This document shows, piece by piece, positions 18,064 to 27,954 of a stretch of 64,000 nucleotides of DNA (position 1 is the stretch's first letter; the number at the start of each line of letters is the position of its first letter). A program made the position numbers and the translations under genes. The notes under the pieces were generated by a model that was not told the origin of the DNA, did no database searches, and saw only the letters and a list, made by a program, of their open reading frames with translations. The DNA is from Chitinophagaceae bacterium (GTDB taxonomy: Bacteria > Bacteroidota > Bacteroidia > Chitinophagales > Chitinophagaceae), in NCBI GenBank assembly GCA_023957155.1, contig JAMLHK010000009.1, positions 1 to 64,000 of the forward strand. Direction: 5' to 3'.

Positions 18064-19713
18064 ATGAAAGAACGCCCGTTTTCAATTAACCAGACCTTAA
18101 TTCTATTCCTTGCTCTCACGCTCACCTGGATCCTCTGCACCGATTACTTTCTCGTCCAAATTCTTGGCAGCAATACCAAACTGTATCAATCCACACAAAG
18201 TGCCAAAGGGATCGTATTGATTATCCTGACGGGTATAGTCCTTTTTCAAATCAGCCGGGGGAACAGCAAGTATTTCAAAAAGAATACGGAGATCCTTCCC
18301 TTTAGCCCGATTGAACTCGAAACGATTCTATCTGAAAGTAACCTGAGCATTGCCCGCACAAATCATAAAGGAGAATTGCTCTATGTTAATCCTTCCTTCT
18401 GCGCTCTGACAGGATACGACCTGGCTGAGCTCTCAGCGCAACATTATACCTTACTCATAAAAAGGGAAGACAATCCCGAGCTGGAATACTGGGAAATGCT
18501 GATCCAACAAGGCAAACTCAACCGGATGAAGAACATTGCCTGCATTACCAGAAAAAATGGGGAAAAGCTGATCTGTAATATTTCGGTGAATGAAGTAAAA
18601 AACAAGCTGGAATCCGGTGTTTATATTCTTATGTTAGAGAATATAACAACCAACAGGAAAGAGCAAAAACAGTTAGAAGAAAGTCTTATGCGATACCAAA
18701 TCCTGAGTATGGCTACAATGGAAGGATTATGGGACTGGAATATACAAACCGGGCAGCTTTATTATAATTCAAATGTGAAGCTCCTTTTCGGATATGATGA
18801 TGCTGAGCTACAGGAGGGGTACAGTTGGTGGGAGGCTAATATCCACCCGGAGGATAAGGATAAAGTACTGGATAAAATGAATAGTGCGCTGCATATTCCG
18901 CATGTAACTACGGTTAATAATGAATACCGCTTTATTTGCAAGGACGGGTCTATTAAAATCATAACCGACCTGTTTTCCATTTTGCGTGACGGGGCAGGCC
19001 AGGCTTTCCGGCTGATTGTATCCATGCACGATGTTACGGAACAACGCCACCTGCAGCAACAATTGGCTGATAAGGAGATCATCTATCGCAGACAACTGGC
19101 CCGTACTGTGCTGGATACACAGGAAAACGAACGTAAGAAGCTGGCTGAAGAATTACACGATAACGTAAACCAGTTGCTGGGCGTGGTAAAATTATATATC
19201 GAACATTCCATCTCAAATGAAAAGATCAGGGATGGCTTGCTAAGAAAGAGCAATGAATATATAGATAAAGTCATTCAGGAATTAAGAACCCTGTCCAAAA
19301 ACCTGGCTCCTCCCCTGCTTGCCGAATTAGGATTAGAACATTCGCTGATCAGTGTGGCAGAAACCATAGAGGAAGTACACCCTGTTACCATTCGTGTAGA
19401 CTTGGTGAACTTTGATGAATCACGACTCATGGACGGTCATAAGCTGATGCTTTACCGCATAGTCCAGGAGCAACTGAATAATATCGTAAAACACGCACAG
19501 GCAAAGAATGTTACCGTACATATCGAACAAATGGAAGACAAAATCATGTTGTCTGTCACCGATGATGGCGTTGGCGCTGACCTCACAATAGATTCTGGAA
19601 ATGGCATGGGACTACGAAACATTCGCAACCGGATTGAATTGTACCAGGGAAAGGTAAATATTGACACGGCTCCGGGAAAAGGATTTGTACTTAATGTAGA
19701 ATTTGAAATATAG
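18064..19713 (+). CDS. PAS-domain sensor histidine kinase (HisKA_3 / NarL-type)
   Basis: The 549-residue kinase has two N-terminal membrane helices (about residues 10-32 and 48-63) with only a short loop between. Two PAS domains follow (about 84-195 and 210-328), the second ending MHDVTEQR. Then comes a HisKA_3 dimerisation helix with phospho-acceptor His365 in EERK-type context (KLAEELHDNVNQ). The C-terminal ATPase domain shows EQLNNIVKHA (N box), DDGVGAD and GNGMGLRNIRNRIE. Such kinases normally pass phosphate to a LuxR-type regulator, but none is adjacent, so its partner is elsewhere. The two PAS units suggest a cytosolic or membrane-proximal signal. Confidence 0.92.
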   Translation: MKERPFSINQTLILFLALTLTWILCTDYFLVQILGSNTKLYQSTQSAKGIVLIILTGIVLFQISRGNSKYFKKNTEILPFSPIELETILSESNLSIARTNHKGELLYVNPSFCALTGYDLAELSAQHYTLLIKREDNPELEYWEMLIQQGKLNRMKNIACITRKNGEKLICNISVNEVKNKLESGVYILMLENITTNRKEQKQLEESLMRYQILSMATMEGLWDWNIQTGQLYYNSNVKLLFGYDDAELQEGYSWWEANIHPEDKDKVLDKMNSALHIPHVTTVNNEYRFICKDGSIKIITDLFSILRDGAGQAFRLIVSMHDVTEQRHLQQQLADKEIIYRRQLARTVLDTQENERKKLAEELHDNVNQLLGVVKLYIEHSISNEKIRDGLLRKSNEYIDKVIQELRTLSKNLAPPLLAELGLEHSLISVAETIEEVHPVTIRVDLVNFDESRLMDGHKLMLYRIVQEQLNNIVKHAQAKNVTVHIEQMEDKIMLSVTDDGVGADLTIDSGNGMGLRNIRNRIELYQGKVNIDTAPGKGFVLNVEFEI

Positions 19714-19754
19714 GAAAACACAGTGGTATTCCGCTTACCACTCAGGTTGGATTT

Positions 19755-21671
19755 TTAAGTATTCTCCATCATTTCACTTAACTCCAGCCAGCGCATTTCT
19801 TTTTCATCCAGCAGTTGGGTCAGCTCTCCGATCCGGATAGACAGATGCTGTAATTGCTCATAAGGCACCTGGCTGGTGTTGAGCTTTTCAGCAGCTTCAT
19901 TTTTCTCCCTTTCCAATGCTTCTATTTCACTTTGCAATAGCTCAAACTCCCGTTTCTCCCTATACGATGGTTTTCTTTTTTCAGCGTTAGTCCGCGGCTC
20001 TTTCACTGCTGTTCCCGGAAGAGCCTTCCCGGCTTCAGGCGCCCTGTTTCCTGCAACCGGGGTTCTGGCTTCATCTTCCTCTGCCTTTTTCCAGAGCCGG
20101 TACTGGGTATAATTTCCCGGGAAATCCCTGATCTCCCCGCTGCCTTCAAAAACAAATAAATGATCGGTAAGCCTGTCCATGAAATAACGGTCGTGCGAAA
20201 CAATCAGCAGGCATCCCTGGTATTCGCTTAAAAAATTTTCAAGCACGCCCAATGTCGGCAGGTCAAGATCATTGGTAGGTTCATCTAATATCAAAAAGTT
20301 AGGGTTGCGGAATAGCACGGACAGCAGCAATAATCTTTTTTTCTCTCCACCACTCAATTTTGAAATAAAGGTATACTGCTGATCCGGGTCAAATAAAAAA
20401 AGCTGGAGGAATTGCGAAGCGCTGAGCGAGCCACCGTTAGCCAGCGGAAACTGCTCGGCGATATTTTTCACATAGGCAATCACCCGCATGTCTTCTTTAA
20501 TTTCCAGTCCCTGCTGGGAATAATATCCAAAGATGACGGTTTCCCCTATATTGATTTTCCCGCTGTCGGCTTTTTCCAGTCCCTGCAGCATATTCAGGAA
20601 AGTCGTCTTTCCCGCCCCGTTCTTTCCCACCACTCCGATCCTTTCCCCTTTCGAAAAAGTATAATCAAATCCTTTTAGAATAATATGATCCCCGAAAGAT
20701 TTATATACCTTTTTCAGCTCCACTACTTTTCCTCCAAGCCGGCTCATCTTCACCTGCAATTGTACCTGGTTATCCTGTATGCGCTGCCGGGCGCTGGTTT
20801 CCACATCACGGAATGCATCAATGCGGCTCTTCGATTTAGTAGTCCTGGCTCTCGGCTGTTTTCGTATCCATTCTAACTCCTTGCGGTAAAGATTTTTTGC
20901 TTTATCAATGCTTGAAGCCTGCTGTTCTAACCGGGCAGCTTTCTTTTCTATATAATTTTCATAGTCTCCTTTATAAACGTATAGCTCGCTGCCGTCTATT
21001 TCCCATATCTCGTTGCACACCGCATCTAAAAAATAGCGATCGTGTGTAACCAGCAGCAGGGTTACTTTTTCCTGGTTCAGATAATGTTCCAGCCATTCTA
21101 CCGTAGTCACATCCAGGTGATTGGTAGGCTCGTCCATAATAAGGAGCACATGCCTGTGCTCAAAACCAATGTCAATCAATGTTCTGGCAAGGGCTACACG
21201 TTTACGCTGACCTCCCGAAAGCGTGCCTGCCTGCTGCTGGAACTGGTGAATATTCAATTTGCCGAGGATCTGCTTCACTTTGCTGTCAAAATCCCAGGCA
21301 TTCAATTCATCCATTTTAATAATGGCATTTCCCAAAGCATTTGCATCTTCGCTTTCGCTTGCCGCTTCATATTCTTTGATCGCATCAATAACGGGATGAT
21401 CGTGATGAAAGATATTGTCAAGCACAGACAGTTCATCCCTGAATGAAGGCTCCTGTTCAAAAAGAGCTACGGTTACATCTTTATGTATCCACAACTTTCC
21501 CTCTTCAGCGGTTTCTTTACCGGCAATGATCTTAAGCAATGTAGATTTACCCGACCCGTTGCGGGCAATTAATGCGATCTTATCACCTTCTTCAATATGA
21601 AAGCCTAAATTTTTAAAAAGAGGCTTTATCCCATAAGATTTTCCTAATCCTTCAGCAGAAACATAATGCAT
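19755..21671 (-). CDS. ABC-F family ATPase, Uup-like
   Basis: The 638-residue soluble protein has two ATP-binding cassettes and no membrane segment. Walker A motifs are GRNGSGKST-like (ARNGSGKST) and GKNGAGKTT; signature motifs are LSGGQRKRVALA and LSGGEKKRLLLL; Walker B regions end in MDEPTNHLD and LDEPTNDLD. A linker helix lies between the cassettes. The C-terminal coiled-coil (about 560-635) is the Uup-type tail. ABC-F proteins act on the ribosome or, for Uup, in resolving DNA or ribosomal conflicts. It is convergent with the kinase gene, and its precise role is not determined by sequence. Confidence 0.92.
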   Translation of the reverse strand: MHYVSAEGLGKSYGIKPLFKNLGFHIEEGDKIALIARNGSGKSTLLKIIAGKETAEEGKLWIHKDVTVALFEQEPSFRDELSVLDNIFHHDHPVIDAIKEYEAASESEDANALGNAIIKMDELNAWDFDSKVKQILGKLNIHQFQQQAGTLSGGQRKRVALARTLIDIGFEHRHVLLIMDEPTNHLDVTTVEWLEHYLNQEKVTLLLVTHDRYFLDAVCNEIWEIDGSELYVYKGDYENYIEKKAARLEQQASSIDKAKNLYRKELEWIRKQPRARTTKSKSRIDAFRDVETSARQRIQDNQVQLQVKMSRLGGKVVELKKVYKSFGDHIILKGFDYTFSKGERIGVVGKNGAGKTTFLNMLQGLEKADSGKINIGETVIFGYYSQQGLEIKEDMRVIAYVKNIAEQFPLANGGSLSASQFLQLFLFDPDQQYTFISKLSGGEKKRLLLLSVLFRNPNFLILDEPTNDLDLPTLGVLENFLSEYQGCLLIVSHDRYFMDRLTDHLFVFEGSGEIRDFPGNYTQYRLWKKAEEDEARTPVAGNRAPEAGKALPGTAVKEPRTNAEKRKPSYREKREFELLQSEIEALEREKNEAAEKLNTSQVPYEQLQHLSIRIGELTQLLDEKEMRWLELSEMMENT

Positions 21672-21764
21672 CCGGCAAAGATAAAAAAGAGTTCATACAA
21701 AACCCTAAAAGCTGCTTCCTAACACCACAGGACAGAGGTACCTGCACTATAATTCCCGAAGATT

Positions 21765-22520
21765 TTACAGCAACAGCTTCAACGCCTTTAACAGCTCGCT
21801 TTTTCTCCTTCTCGAAACCTCTGCCTGTTGCCCGTTTTTAAGCGTTATTATATTGTCAGACACTCCTTTAATAAATACCAGATTCACCAAATGAGATTTA
21901 TGTGTTCGCATAAATCCATAGTCAGATAACAATTCCCCGAACTCTTTAATGGTTTTTGAAACCACCATGCTGGTACCATCAGATAAGTGAAATTGAGTAT
22001 AGTTGTTGATACCGGTACAATGTATGATTTCATCGGGCGATGCCAGCCTGAGTCCCGAGGAAGAAGCCAAAGCGAGCCTGAATTGCTTTTTGTCTGTATT
22101 GTTCAGGTTCTCCAGGAAATTAAGATACAGCTCCTTTACCTGCATCTTCTCTTCTCTTTGCCGTACATAACGCTCCACAGCCTGTACCAGCTCTTCCGGC
22201 TCAACAGGTTTCAATAAATAATCCAGGGCGCTGAAACGGATAGCCTGTATGGCATATTTATTGTAAGCGGTCGTAAAGATCACACTAAAAAATTGCTTAG
22301 GTATTTTGCCCAGCAGCTCAAAGCCGTCCATAAACGGCATTTGAATATCAAGAAAAATAATATCAGGGGAAAAGGAATGAATAAGCTGTAATCCTTCTGC
22401 TGCGCTTGTGGCTTTTTTAATGGATGTAATGGAGTTTACATTTTGCGATATAAGATACTCCAGCATATCGCAGGCCATCGCTTCATCATCAATGATCAAC
22501 GCTTTTATTTCAGTTCTCAT
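21765..22520 (-). CDS. LytTR-type response regulator
   Basis: The 251-residue regulator has a receiver domain (residues 1-120) with the acidic pair DD at 11-12, phospho-acceptor Asp58 in IIFLDIQMPFMDG, and TTAYNKYAIQAI and DYLLKPVE at the switch and lysine positions. Residues about 150-251 form a LytTR DNA-binding domain (MVVSKTIKEF, FMRTHKSHLVNL, LKNGQQAEVSRRRK). Its start codon overlaps the stop of the sensor gene by 11 bases, so the two are translated together and form one two-component system. Confidence 0.94.
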   Translation of the reverse strand: MRTEIKALIIDDEAMACDMLEYLISQNVNSITSIKKATSAAEGLQLIHSFSPDIIFLDIQMPFMDGFELLGKIPKQFFSVIFTTAYNKYAIQAIRFSALDYLLKPVEPEELVQAVERYVRQREEKMQVKELYLNFLENLNNTDKKQFRLALASSSGLRLASPDEIIHCTGINNYTQFHLSDGTSMVVSKTIKEFGELLSDYGFMRTHKSHLVNLVFIKGVSDNIITLKNGQQAEVSRRRKSELLKALKLLL

Positions 22521-25500
22521 ACAAAACGGGGAATTGAATGGTTATCATTGTACCGCTCACAAAATAGCTGCCTGTATGTATATCTTCCATTGAAAAAAAA
22601 GCAGGCTTTCCAAATTGTTGCTCAAGCGCTTTCAACCGGTCTTTTACAAGTTGCACTCCCTTTGATTTATAGGTAATACCATTCAGCCTTTTTTCTTTCA
22701 TTTCTTTTGCAGCTGCAAGTCCTATGCCATTATCTTTTACTATGCATTGCATCATGTCGTCTGCGATCATTTTAAAATGTATGATCAATCGCCTTTGTCC
22801 CTGCTTATGTAATAACCCGTGCCATACCGCGTTTTCAACTAACGGGTGCAGTAATAAAGCCGGCACGCTTATATCATCTTCCTCTATATTCCCGTCTGCC
22901 TGTATGGCATAAGAAAAAGTATCCCCAAAACGCATTGCTTCTATCTGCAGGTACAGGTTAAGCATTTTTATTTCATCTTTTAATGCCACAAAATTGTTTT
23001 CAGATTCGTCAAGAATGATCCTGAGCAGCTTTGAAAATTTGGATAGGTAAGCTATCCCTTTTTCATTTTGTTTACTCGCAACAAGATGGGATATAGCATT
23101 TAAGCTGTTGAAAACAAAATGCGGGTTCATTTGTGATTTCAAGGCTTTTGTTTCCAGTTCAGCAATATGTTTTTGTATGGCGGACTTTTCGGCAGCGGTC
23201 TTCTTTATATTTTTCTCTTTTTGCTTCATCCCTATATATACAGCTGCAGCTATTATGCCTGCACAAATACTATAGAACCACCAGGTTTGCCAGAAAGGCT
23301 TTTGTATAATGAACGAATAAGTTGCCATGGTGTCGCTCTCATTACCGTCAACCACGGCTTTTGCCTGCAACAGGTAGTTACCTGGCCGCAATCCTTCAAA
23401 ATAGACCGTACGGCTGTTGCCGTTATCCTTCCATACCGTATCCACCCCTTTTAACCTGTACCAATATTTTACTGCCGGGGGATTGCTGAAGTATATACCT
23501 GAAAAACCGAATGATATTTCATTTTTATTGTAGCTCAGCCTTAGCGGCTGGTCTCCGGATAAGCGATAATTGCTATAATATATACTGTCGCGGGTTTTTA
23601 CCGTATTTAATACAATAAGCGGTTTTTTACCCGGCTCTTCAATATCTACGGGGTTAAAAGAAGCAAGTCCGTCTGAGGTAATTGCCCAGATGATCCTGTT
23701 ATTATCCTGTAATAGTTTACCTGCCTGGTAGTTCCTGTCCAAAAAGCCATCAGCAACGGTATAATTGCTGATAAAATAGCTCCCGTTTTTTATGGAAATC
23801 TTTGAAACACCGGAGTAGCTTATTGCCCAGGTATCCTGATGTTCGTCTGTCAATACATGCAGATAGCTGTTTGTATTCAGTCCCTGTTCCATTCCGTATT
23901 TCTTTTTAAGCTGCAATAAGCCTTTATCATCAAAATAACATTGCCAGATCCCATTGCCTCTCGTAGTCAACCATACCTCATTATCGGTGGTCTTCTTTAT
24001 GTCAGATATACTCACCGGTACGCTGTCGGACAAGGAATAATGACTGAGCGTTTCATTATTGAACCTGAAAAGACCTCTTGCGCCGCCAAACCATACAGTG
24101 TTATCCGGACCTTCAACAGCATTCAGGAAAACATGCCAGTTATCTCCATTCAAAAGCGATGAAAAAGTTGCACAGGCTATAGAATCGCTGTTTCCCTTTT
24201 TTCTCAGTCTTGTTACAAAACCATCTCCGCCTGTCCATATATCACCGTTGGCGGTTTCCAAAAAAAAATAGTTCTGGTCACTGCCCAGCCCGTTGCTTTT
24301 ATTAAAAGCTTTTAACTGGTCATGCTGCTGAAGGGCGATCCCCTGGTAAGCCGTACCATACCACATCCATCCGCGGCTGTCTTCATAGAGGGCAGACAGG
24401 GTTGATCTTGAACATACGCTTCTTCCTCTACCCAGGAAATTGATCAGGGTAGTATCCTTTTCTACATATACCCTGCCACGGTTGCCTCCAAAAAGAAGTG
24501 TTCCGTCTTTTTTTAGCAGGCCACAGAAGAGCTCCAGACCGGTATTACCATTTTTATATTCATAAAACAGTTTTTTACGTTGCAAAAACAAAGCATCATG
24601 CAGACCTATCCATATATTGCTTTCTCTATCCACCATCATACAGGAAAGCCAGGTGGTTACCGTATCAGGTATCCGGCATAAAAAAATAAAAGAATGGTCT
24701 ACCGGGTTGAATTTGAAAATACCATCAAGACACATGTAATATAATGCTTCACCGGTATCATACATGTTGGCGGAAATCGTATTTTGAAAGGGAACATGTG
24801 AAACATTATTCAACGTATCACATGTAAAAATGCCATTCAGCAGGCTTACAAAAAACACTTTATTATCCAGGGGTAATATCGTATTGATCTGGTCATTAAA
24901 AGAAGGTGAACGCCATACCTGAACGGTACGGCTCCCATCGTAGCAATAAACAACACTTTTACTACCCAGCCAGGCCTTACCCTGATCATCTGCTCTGATC
25001 AGCCTTATTAAGCTGTCTTCTTTCAGTGAACTTCTCCATCCCTGTAGCAGATGGGTTGCTATGCTTCCTTTTCCGGTCCGGATAATATCAAGCATTTCCT
25101 TTTTAGTATAGCGGGTTGGGCCTTTTGCCGTAGCGATCCAGTATATTTCTTTTTTGTCAATGCTCATATCATACACGGTAATGTCTTCTTCCTCAAAATC
25201 AACCAGGTGCAAAGCGCCATTTTTATAGTACGATAATCCTGCATCACTCATTATCCATACCAGCTCATTCAGCGCATCTTCAACAATGTTGTTTATTTTA
25301 CCCAGTTGTTTGTTCCGTGTCGTAATGTGGCTCTCAAAAGTGTAACCATCATACCTGCTTACGCCAATGGAAGTGCCTATCCATACAAATCCCCTGCTGT
25401 CCTGGTATAATGAAAGTATTTCGGAAGAAGGTAGTCCATCCCTGGCGCCCATCATTTTAGAGATATATTGTTCTCTGTTTACTGATAAAGGAAGCGTGTC

Positions 25501-25593
25501 TTTGTGCAGGAAATAATTATGCAACTGGCTCACAGCATGATGGCTATAAAGCATACATACAATAATGGAAATTATCCAATTCTTTGGCAACAT
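22510..25593 (-). CDS. Two-component sensor with propeller periplasmic domain (LytS-type kinase)
   Basis: The 1027-residue sensor has a signal/anchor at its N-terminus and a long periplasmic part made of Reg_prop beta-propeller repeats (for example RDGLPSSEILSLYQDSRG, WIGT) up to about residue 680. A Y_Y_Y domain (about 700-765) precedes one membrane helix (about 780-797). The cytosolic part is the PF06580 His_kinase domain, with the phospho-acceptor His in QMNPHFVFNSLNAI, and a C-terminal ATPase with DNGIGLAAAKE. Propeller plus Y_Y_Y sensors in Bacteroidota often sense sugars or cell-wall fragments. Unlike hybrid sensors, here the regulator is a separate overlapping gene (21765-22520). The target genes are not obvious nearby. 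Confidence 0.92.
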   Translation of the reverse strand: MLPKNWIISIIVCMLYSHHAVSQLHNYFLHKDTLPLSVNREQYISKMMGARDGLPSSEILSLYQDSRGFVWIGTSIGVSRYDGYTFESHITTRNKQLGKINNIVEDALNELVWIMSDAGLSYYKNGALHLVDFEEEDITVYDMSIDKKEIYWIATAKGPTRYTKKEMLDIIRTGKGSIATHLLQGWRSSLKEDSLIRLIRADDQGKAWLGSKSVVYCYDGSRTVQVWRSPSFNDQINTILPLDNKVFFVSLLNGIFTCDTLNNVSHVPFQNTISANMYDTGEALYYMCLDGIFKFNPVDHSFIFLCRIPDTVTTWLSCMMVDRESNIWIGLHDALFLQRKKLFYEYKNGNTGLELFCGLLKKDGTLLFGGNRGRVYVEKDTTLINFLGRGRSVCSRSTLSALYEDSRGWMWYGTAYQGIALQQHDQLKAFNKSNGLGSDQNYFFLETANGDIWTGGDGFVTRLRKKGNSDSIACATFSSLLNGDNWHVFLNAVEGPDNTVWFGGARGLFRFNNETLSHYSLSDSVPVSISDIKKTTDNEVWLTTRGNGIWQCYFDDKGLLQLKKKYGMEQGLNTNSYLHVLTDEHQDTWAISYSGVSKISIKNGSYFISNYTVADGFLDRNYQAGKLLQDNNRIIWAITSDGLASFNPVDIEEPGKKPLIVLNTVKTRDSIYYSNYRLSGDQPLRLSYNKNEISFGFSGIYFSNPPAVKYWYRLKGVDTVWKDNGNSRTVYFEGLRPGNYLLQAKAVVDGNESDTMATYSFIIQKPFWQTWWFYSICAGIIAAAVYIGMKQKEKNIKKTAAEKSAIQKHIAELETKALKSQMNPHFVFNSLNAISHLVASKQNEKGIAYLSKFSKLLRIILDESENNFVALKDEIKMLNLYLQIEAMRFGDTFSYAIQADGNIEEDDISVPALLLHPLVENAVWHGLLHKQGQRRLIIHFKMIADDMMQCIVKDNGIGLAAAKEMKEKRLNGITYKSKGVQLVKDRLKALEQQFGKPAFFSMEDIHTGSYFVSGTMITIQFPVLYEN

Positions 25594-25869
25594 GCCAGTT
25601 GAATTAATGAAAGATGATATTTATGAAAAAGATAAGGAATTTTAGTGAGTATACGGGTATGTTTAATTGACCGGCCGCTAAACAAGCTAATTTTTCTTTT
25701 TGAAAAAAATGGTGGAAAAAATGGGGCTGGTTGCATCAATTACATAAATACAGGCAATAGAGCAGCTATACTATTCATTTTTAGATAGCGGCAGGAAATA
25801 ATGAGGGAATGGTTATAACAGCACCTGCATGACTGTGCCCCCATTGCTACGGATATTTTTTAAAAAGAA

Positions 25870-26847
25870 TCAGCTGTTTGTGCTGCTTTGTACGCCATTA
25901 ACCACATTTCTTAATCCTCCGTTGAGGAATGTTTTAATATTTTCTGCTGATTCGTATAGAAGCCGCTCCCTTGCCTGCCTGGTAGCCCAGGCAATATGAG
26001 GTGTAATAATGCAGTTGGACGCATGGAACAGCGGGTTGTCCGCCGCAGGAGGTTCGGCCGATAACACATCAACTGCTGCTCCGGCTATTCGTTTTTGATT
26101 TAATGCATCAGCTAAATCCTGCTCATTAATTAAAGCTCCCCGCGCTGTATTGACTAAGTAAGCATCCCGTTTCATTCGATCAAGCAGTGCTTTATTGACC
26201 ATTTGCCGGTTTTCTGCGGTAAGCGGACAATGCAGGCTGACAAAATCGGACTGTTCGAAACATTCTTCAACATTTACAAACTGTATATCAGGGATGTTGT
26301 AATTGGCAGGATTTCGAACTACGGCAATAATCTTCATACCAAATGCCATTCCTATTTTGGCTACCGCATGTCCAATCTGTCCCAGCCCAACCAGCCCGAG
26401 TGTTTTCCCCTGCAGTTCAAAAAGCCCTTCATGCCCGAAACAAAAATCCTTACTCCTGGTCCATGCACCCTGGTGTACTTCATTAGAACGGCGGTAGATA
26501 TTATAGGTCAGCTCTAATATTAAACCCCAGGTTAGCTGGGCAACCGATGATGTACTATAACCGGGTACATTACATACAGGAATATTTCGTTCAGCAGCGG
26601 CACGAACATCTACATTATCAAAGCCTGTAGCCAACTCCCCGATATATTGCAGCTTGGGTAAGGCATGAATGACATCACCCGGAATTTTTGACTTATTGGT
26701 AAGTACAATTTCCGCATCTTCCGATCGTGCTAAAACATCGCCGGGCGCAGTTCTGTCGTGTACGGTTAAATGACCAAAGGTTTCGAGTAAAGACCAGTTT
26801 AAATCGCCGGGATTAATGGAGTAACCATCTAATATAACAATTCTCAT
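25870..26847 (-). CDS. D-2-hydroxyacid dehydrogenase (hydroxypyruvate/glycerate type)
   Basis: A 325-residue NAD(P)H-dependent dehydrogenase. It interconverts 2-oxo acids and D-2-hydroxy acids. The nucleotide-binding motif is GLVGLGQIGHAVAKIG; catalytic residues are the Arg of NTARGALINE, the Glu of DVLSAEPP and the His of ITPHIAWAT. The general sequence resembles glycerate dehydrogenase (HprA-like) more than D-lactate or phosphoglycerate dehydrogenase; no ACT domain is present. It is a single gene, with a repeat element between it and the SDR gene. Confidence 0.88.
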   Translation of the reverse strand: MRIVILDGYSINPGDLNWSLLETFGHLTVHDRTAPGDVLARSEDAEIVLTNKSKIPGDVIHALPKLQYIGELATGFDNVDVRAAAERNIPVCNVPGYSTSSVAQLTWGLILELTYNIYRRSNEVHQGAWTRSKDFCFGHEGLFELQGKTLGLVGLGQIGHAVAKIGMAFGMKIIAVVRNPANYNIPDIQFVNVEECFEQSDFVSLHCPLTAENRQMVNKALLDRMKRDAYLVNTARGALINEQDLADALNQKRIAGAAVDVLSAEPPAADNPLFHASNCIITPHIAWATRQARERLLYESAENIKTFLNGGLRNVVNGVQSSTNS

Positions 26848-26892
26848 AATCGTAATTTACATTTTTGCTGACCCGAAATTAAGCAGAATGTA

Positions 26893-27008
26893 TTAACGGG
26901 CGCATTTCAAATTTTCGCACCTTTTCCTCCCCTCTCTGCTGCACGGAGAGGAGATTGCAGGGGTGAGGGAAATATATGCAGCGAAAATTCGAAATGCGCC
27001 CGTATTAA
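26893..27008. repeat. Intergenic inverted-repeat element, copy 1
   Basis: Two near-perfect arms pair: the left arm (26893-26917, starting TTAACGGGCGCATTTC) and the right arm (26981-27008, starting GCGAAAATTCGAAATG) match with one mismatch and a two-base indel over about 26 bp. A second, inner inverted repeat (CTCTCT/AGAGAG core) lies between. It closely resembles the elements at 32329 and 40368, so it is a dispersed, non-coding palindromic family in this genome. Confidence 0.85.
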
Positions 27009-27039
27009 CTGCGGGAATGTGCATTATCCTTTTTCATTT

Positions 27040-27047
27040 TACCTTTG
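27040..27047 (+). promoter_or_regulatory. TAnnTTTG -7 box for the SDR gene
   Basis: TACCTTTG ends 22 bases before the ATG at 27070. Its position excludes the upstream ATT/GTG-type starts and supports 27070 as the true start. Confidence 0.55.
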
Positions 27048-27069
27048 CCGGACACTTTCTTACTTTAAC

Positions 27070-27831
27070 ATGAACAAAATCGTATTCATCACCGGTGCAA
27101 CCTCTGGATTTGGAGCGGCCTGCGCCCAACAATTTGCCGAAGCCGGCGGTTATGACATCATCATTAATGGAAGAAGACAGGAGAGGCTGCTCCGGATTCA
27201 AAAAGACATAGAAGAAAAATTCCCGGTTAACGTTCTACCGCTCGCATTTGATGTAAGCAAGCGGCAGGACGTTATGAATGCAATACATACCCTGCCGGAT
27301 GCATGGAAAAATATCTCTGTTCTGGTTAACAATGCCGGATTGGCGCTCGGGCGCGATCTTTTTGAGGAAGCAAATTTAGATGAATGGGAAACGATGATAG
27401 ATACCAATGTTAAAGGGCTGCTCTACGTTACAAAGGCTGTTTTGCCTTTTATGATAGCGAAGAAGAAAGGACACATCATTAACCTTGGCTCTGTAGCTGC
27501 CAAGGAAGTATATGAAAGAGGTAACGTTTACTGCGCCAGCAAGTTTTCAGTGGAAGCCATAAGCAGAAGTATGCGTATAGACCTGCTGCGGCACCGCATT
27601 AAAGTAACCGCAATACATCCCGGGGCGGCCGAAACCGAGTTTTCCTTAGTGCGGTTTAACGGGGATGCCGCTAAGGCCAAAGCCATATATGACGGATTTA
27701 AACCATTGACTGCCAAAGATGTAGCGGAGGTTATTTATTATTGCACTACCGTTCCGGAGCATGTATGTATCAATGACCTGGTGTTAACTCCTCTTCAGCA
27801 GGCGGACGCCATTTATTTCCACAAAGAATAA
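27070..27831 (+). CDS. Short-chain dehydrogenase/reductase (YdfG-like)
   Basis: A 253-residue classical SDR. The cofactor motif TGATSGFG is at residues 9-15, NNAG at 87-90, and the catalytic Ser141, Tyr154 and Lys158 are in LGSVAA and VYCASK. The sequence PGAAETEFSLVRFNGD resembles the YdfG/serine 3-dehydrogenase branch, which reduces 3-hydroxy acids or aldehydes with NADP(H). The start ATG at 27070 is chosen because the family begins with this strand and a TACCTTTG box lies between it and the earlier in-frame start at 27019. Confidence 0.9.
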   Translation: MNKIVFITGATSGFGAACAQQFAEAGGYDIIINGRRQERLLRIQKDIEEKFPVNVLPLAFDVSKRQDVMNAIHTLPDAWKNISVLVNNAGLALGRDLFEEANLDEWETMIDTNVKGLLYVTKAVLPFMIAKKKGHIINLGSVAAKEVYERGNVYCASKFSVEAISRSMRIDLLRHRIKVTAIHPGAAETEFSLVRFNGDAAKAKAIYDGFKPLTAKDVAEVIYYCTTVPEHVCINDLVLTPLQQADAIYFHKE

Positions 27832-27859
27832 TTTCGGCAACATATTTGCGTTCATTACA

Positions 27860-27902
27860 AACCGGGAAAATAACAGGTTACCCGTTATCTTTCCCCCCGG
27901 TT
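27860..27902. terminator. Long bulged stem-loop after the SDR gene
   Basis: AACCGGGAAA and ATAAC on the left pair with GTTAT and TTTCCC plus CGGTT on the right, giving a stem of about 15 bp with small bulges, 28 bases after the SDR stop. There is no run of T directly after it, so it may be a terminator or a structured spacer. Confidence 0.35.
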
Positions 27903-27954
27903 ATGTTTGTTCATTTCGCCGGTAATCAGCCGGTACCCGGTAAAACTATTGAAT

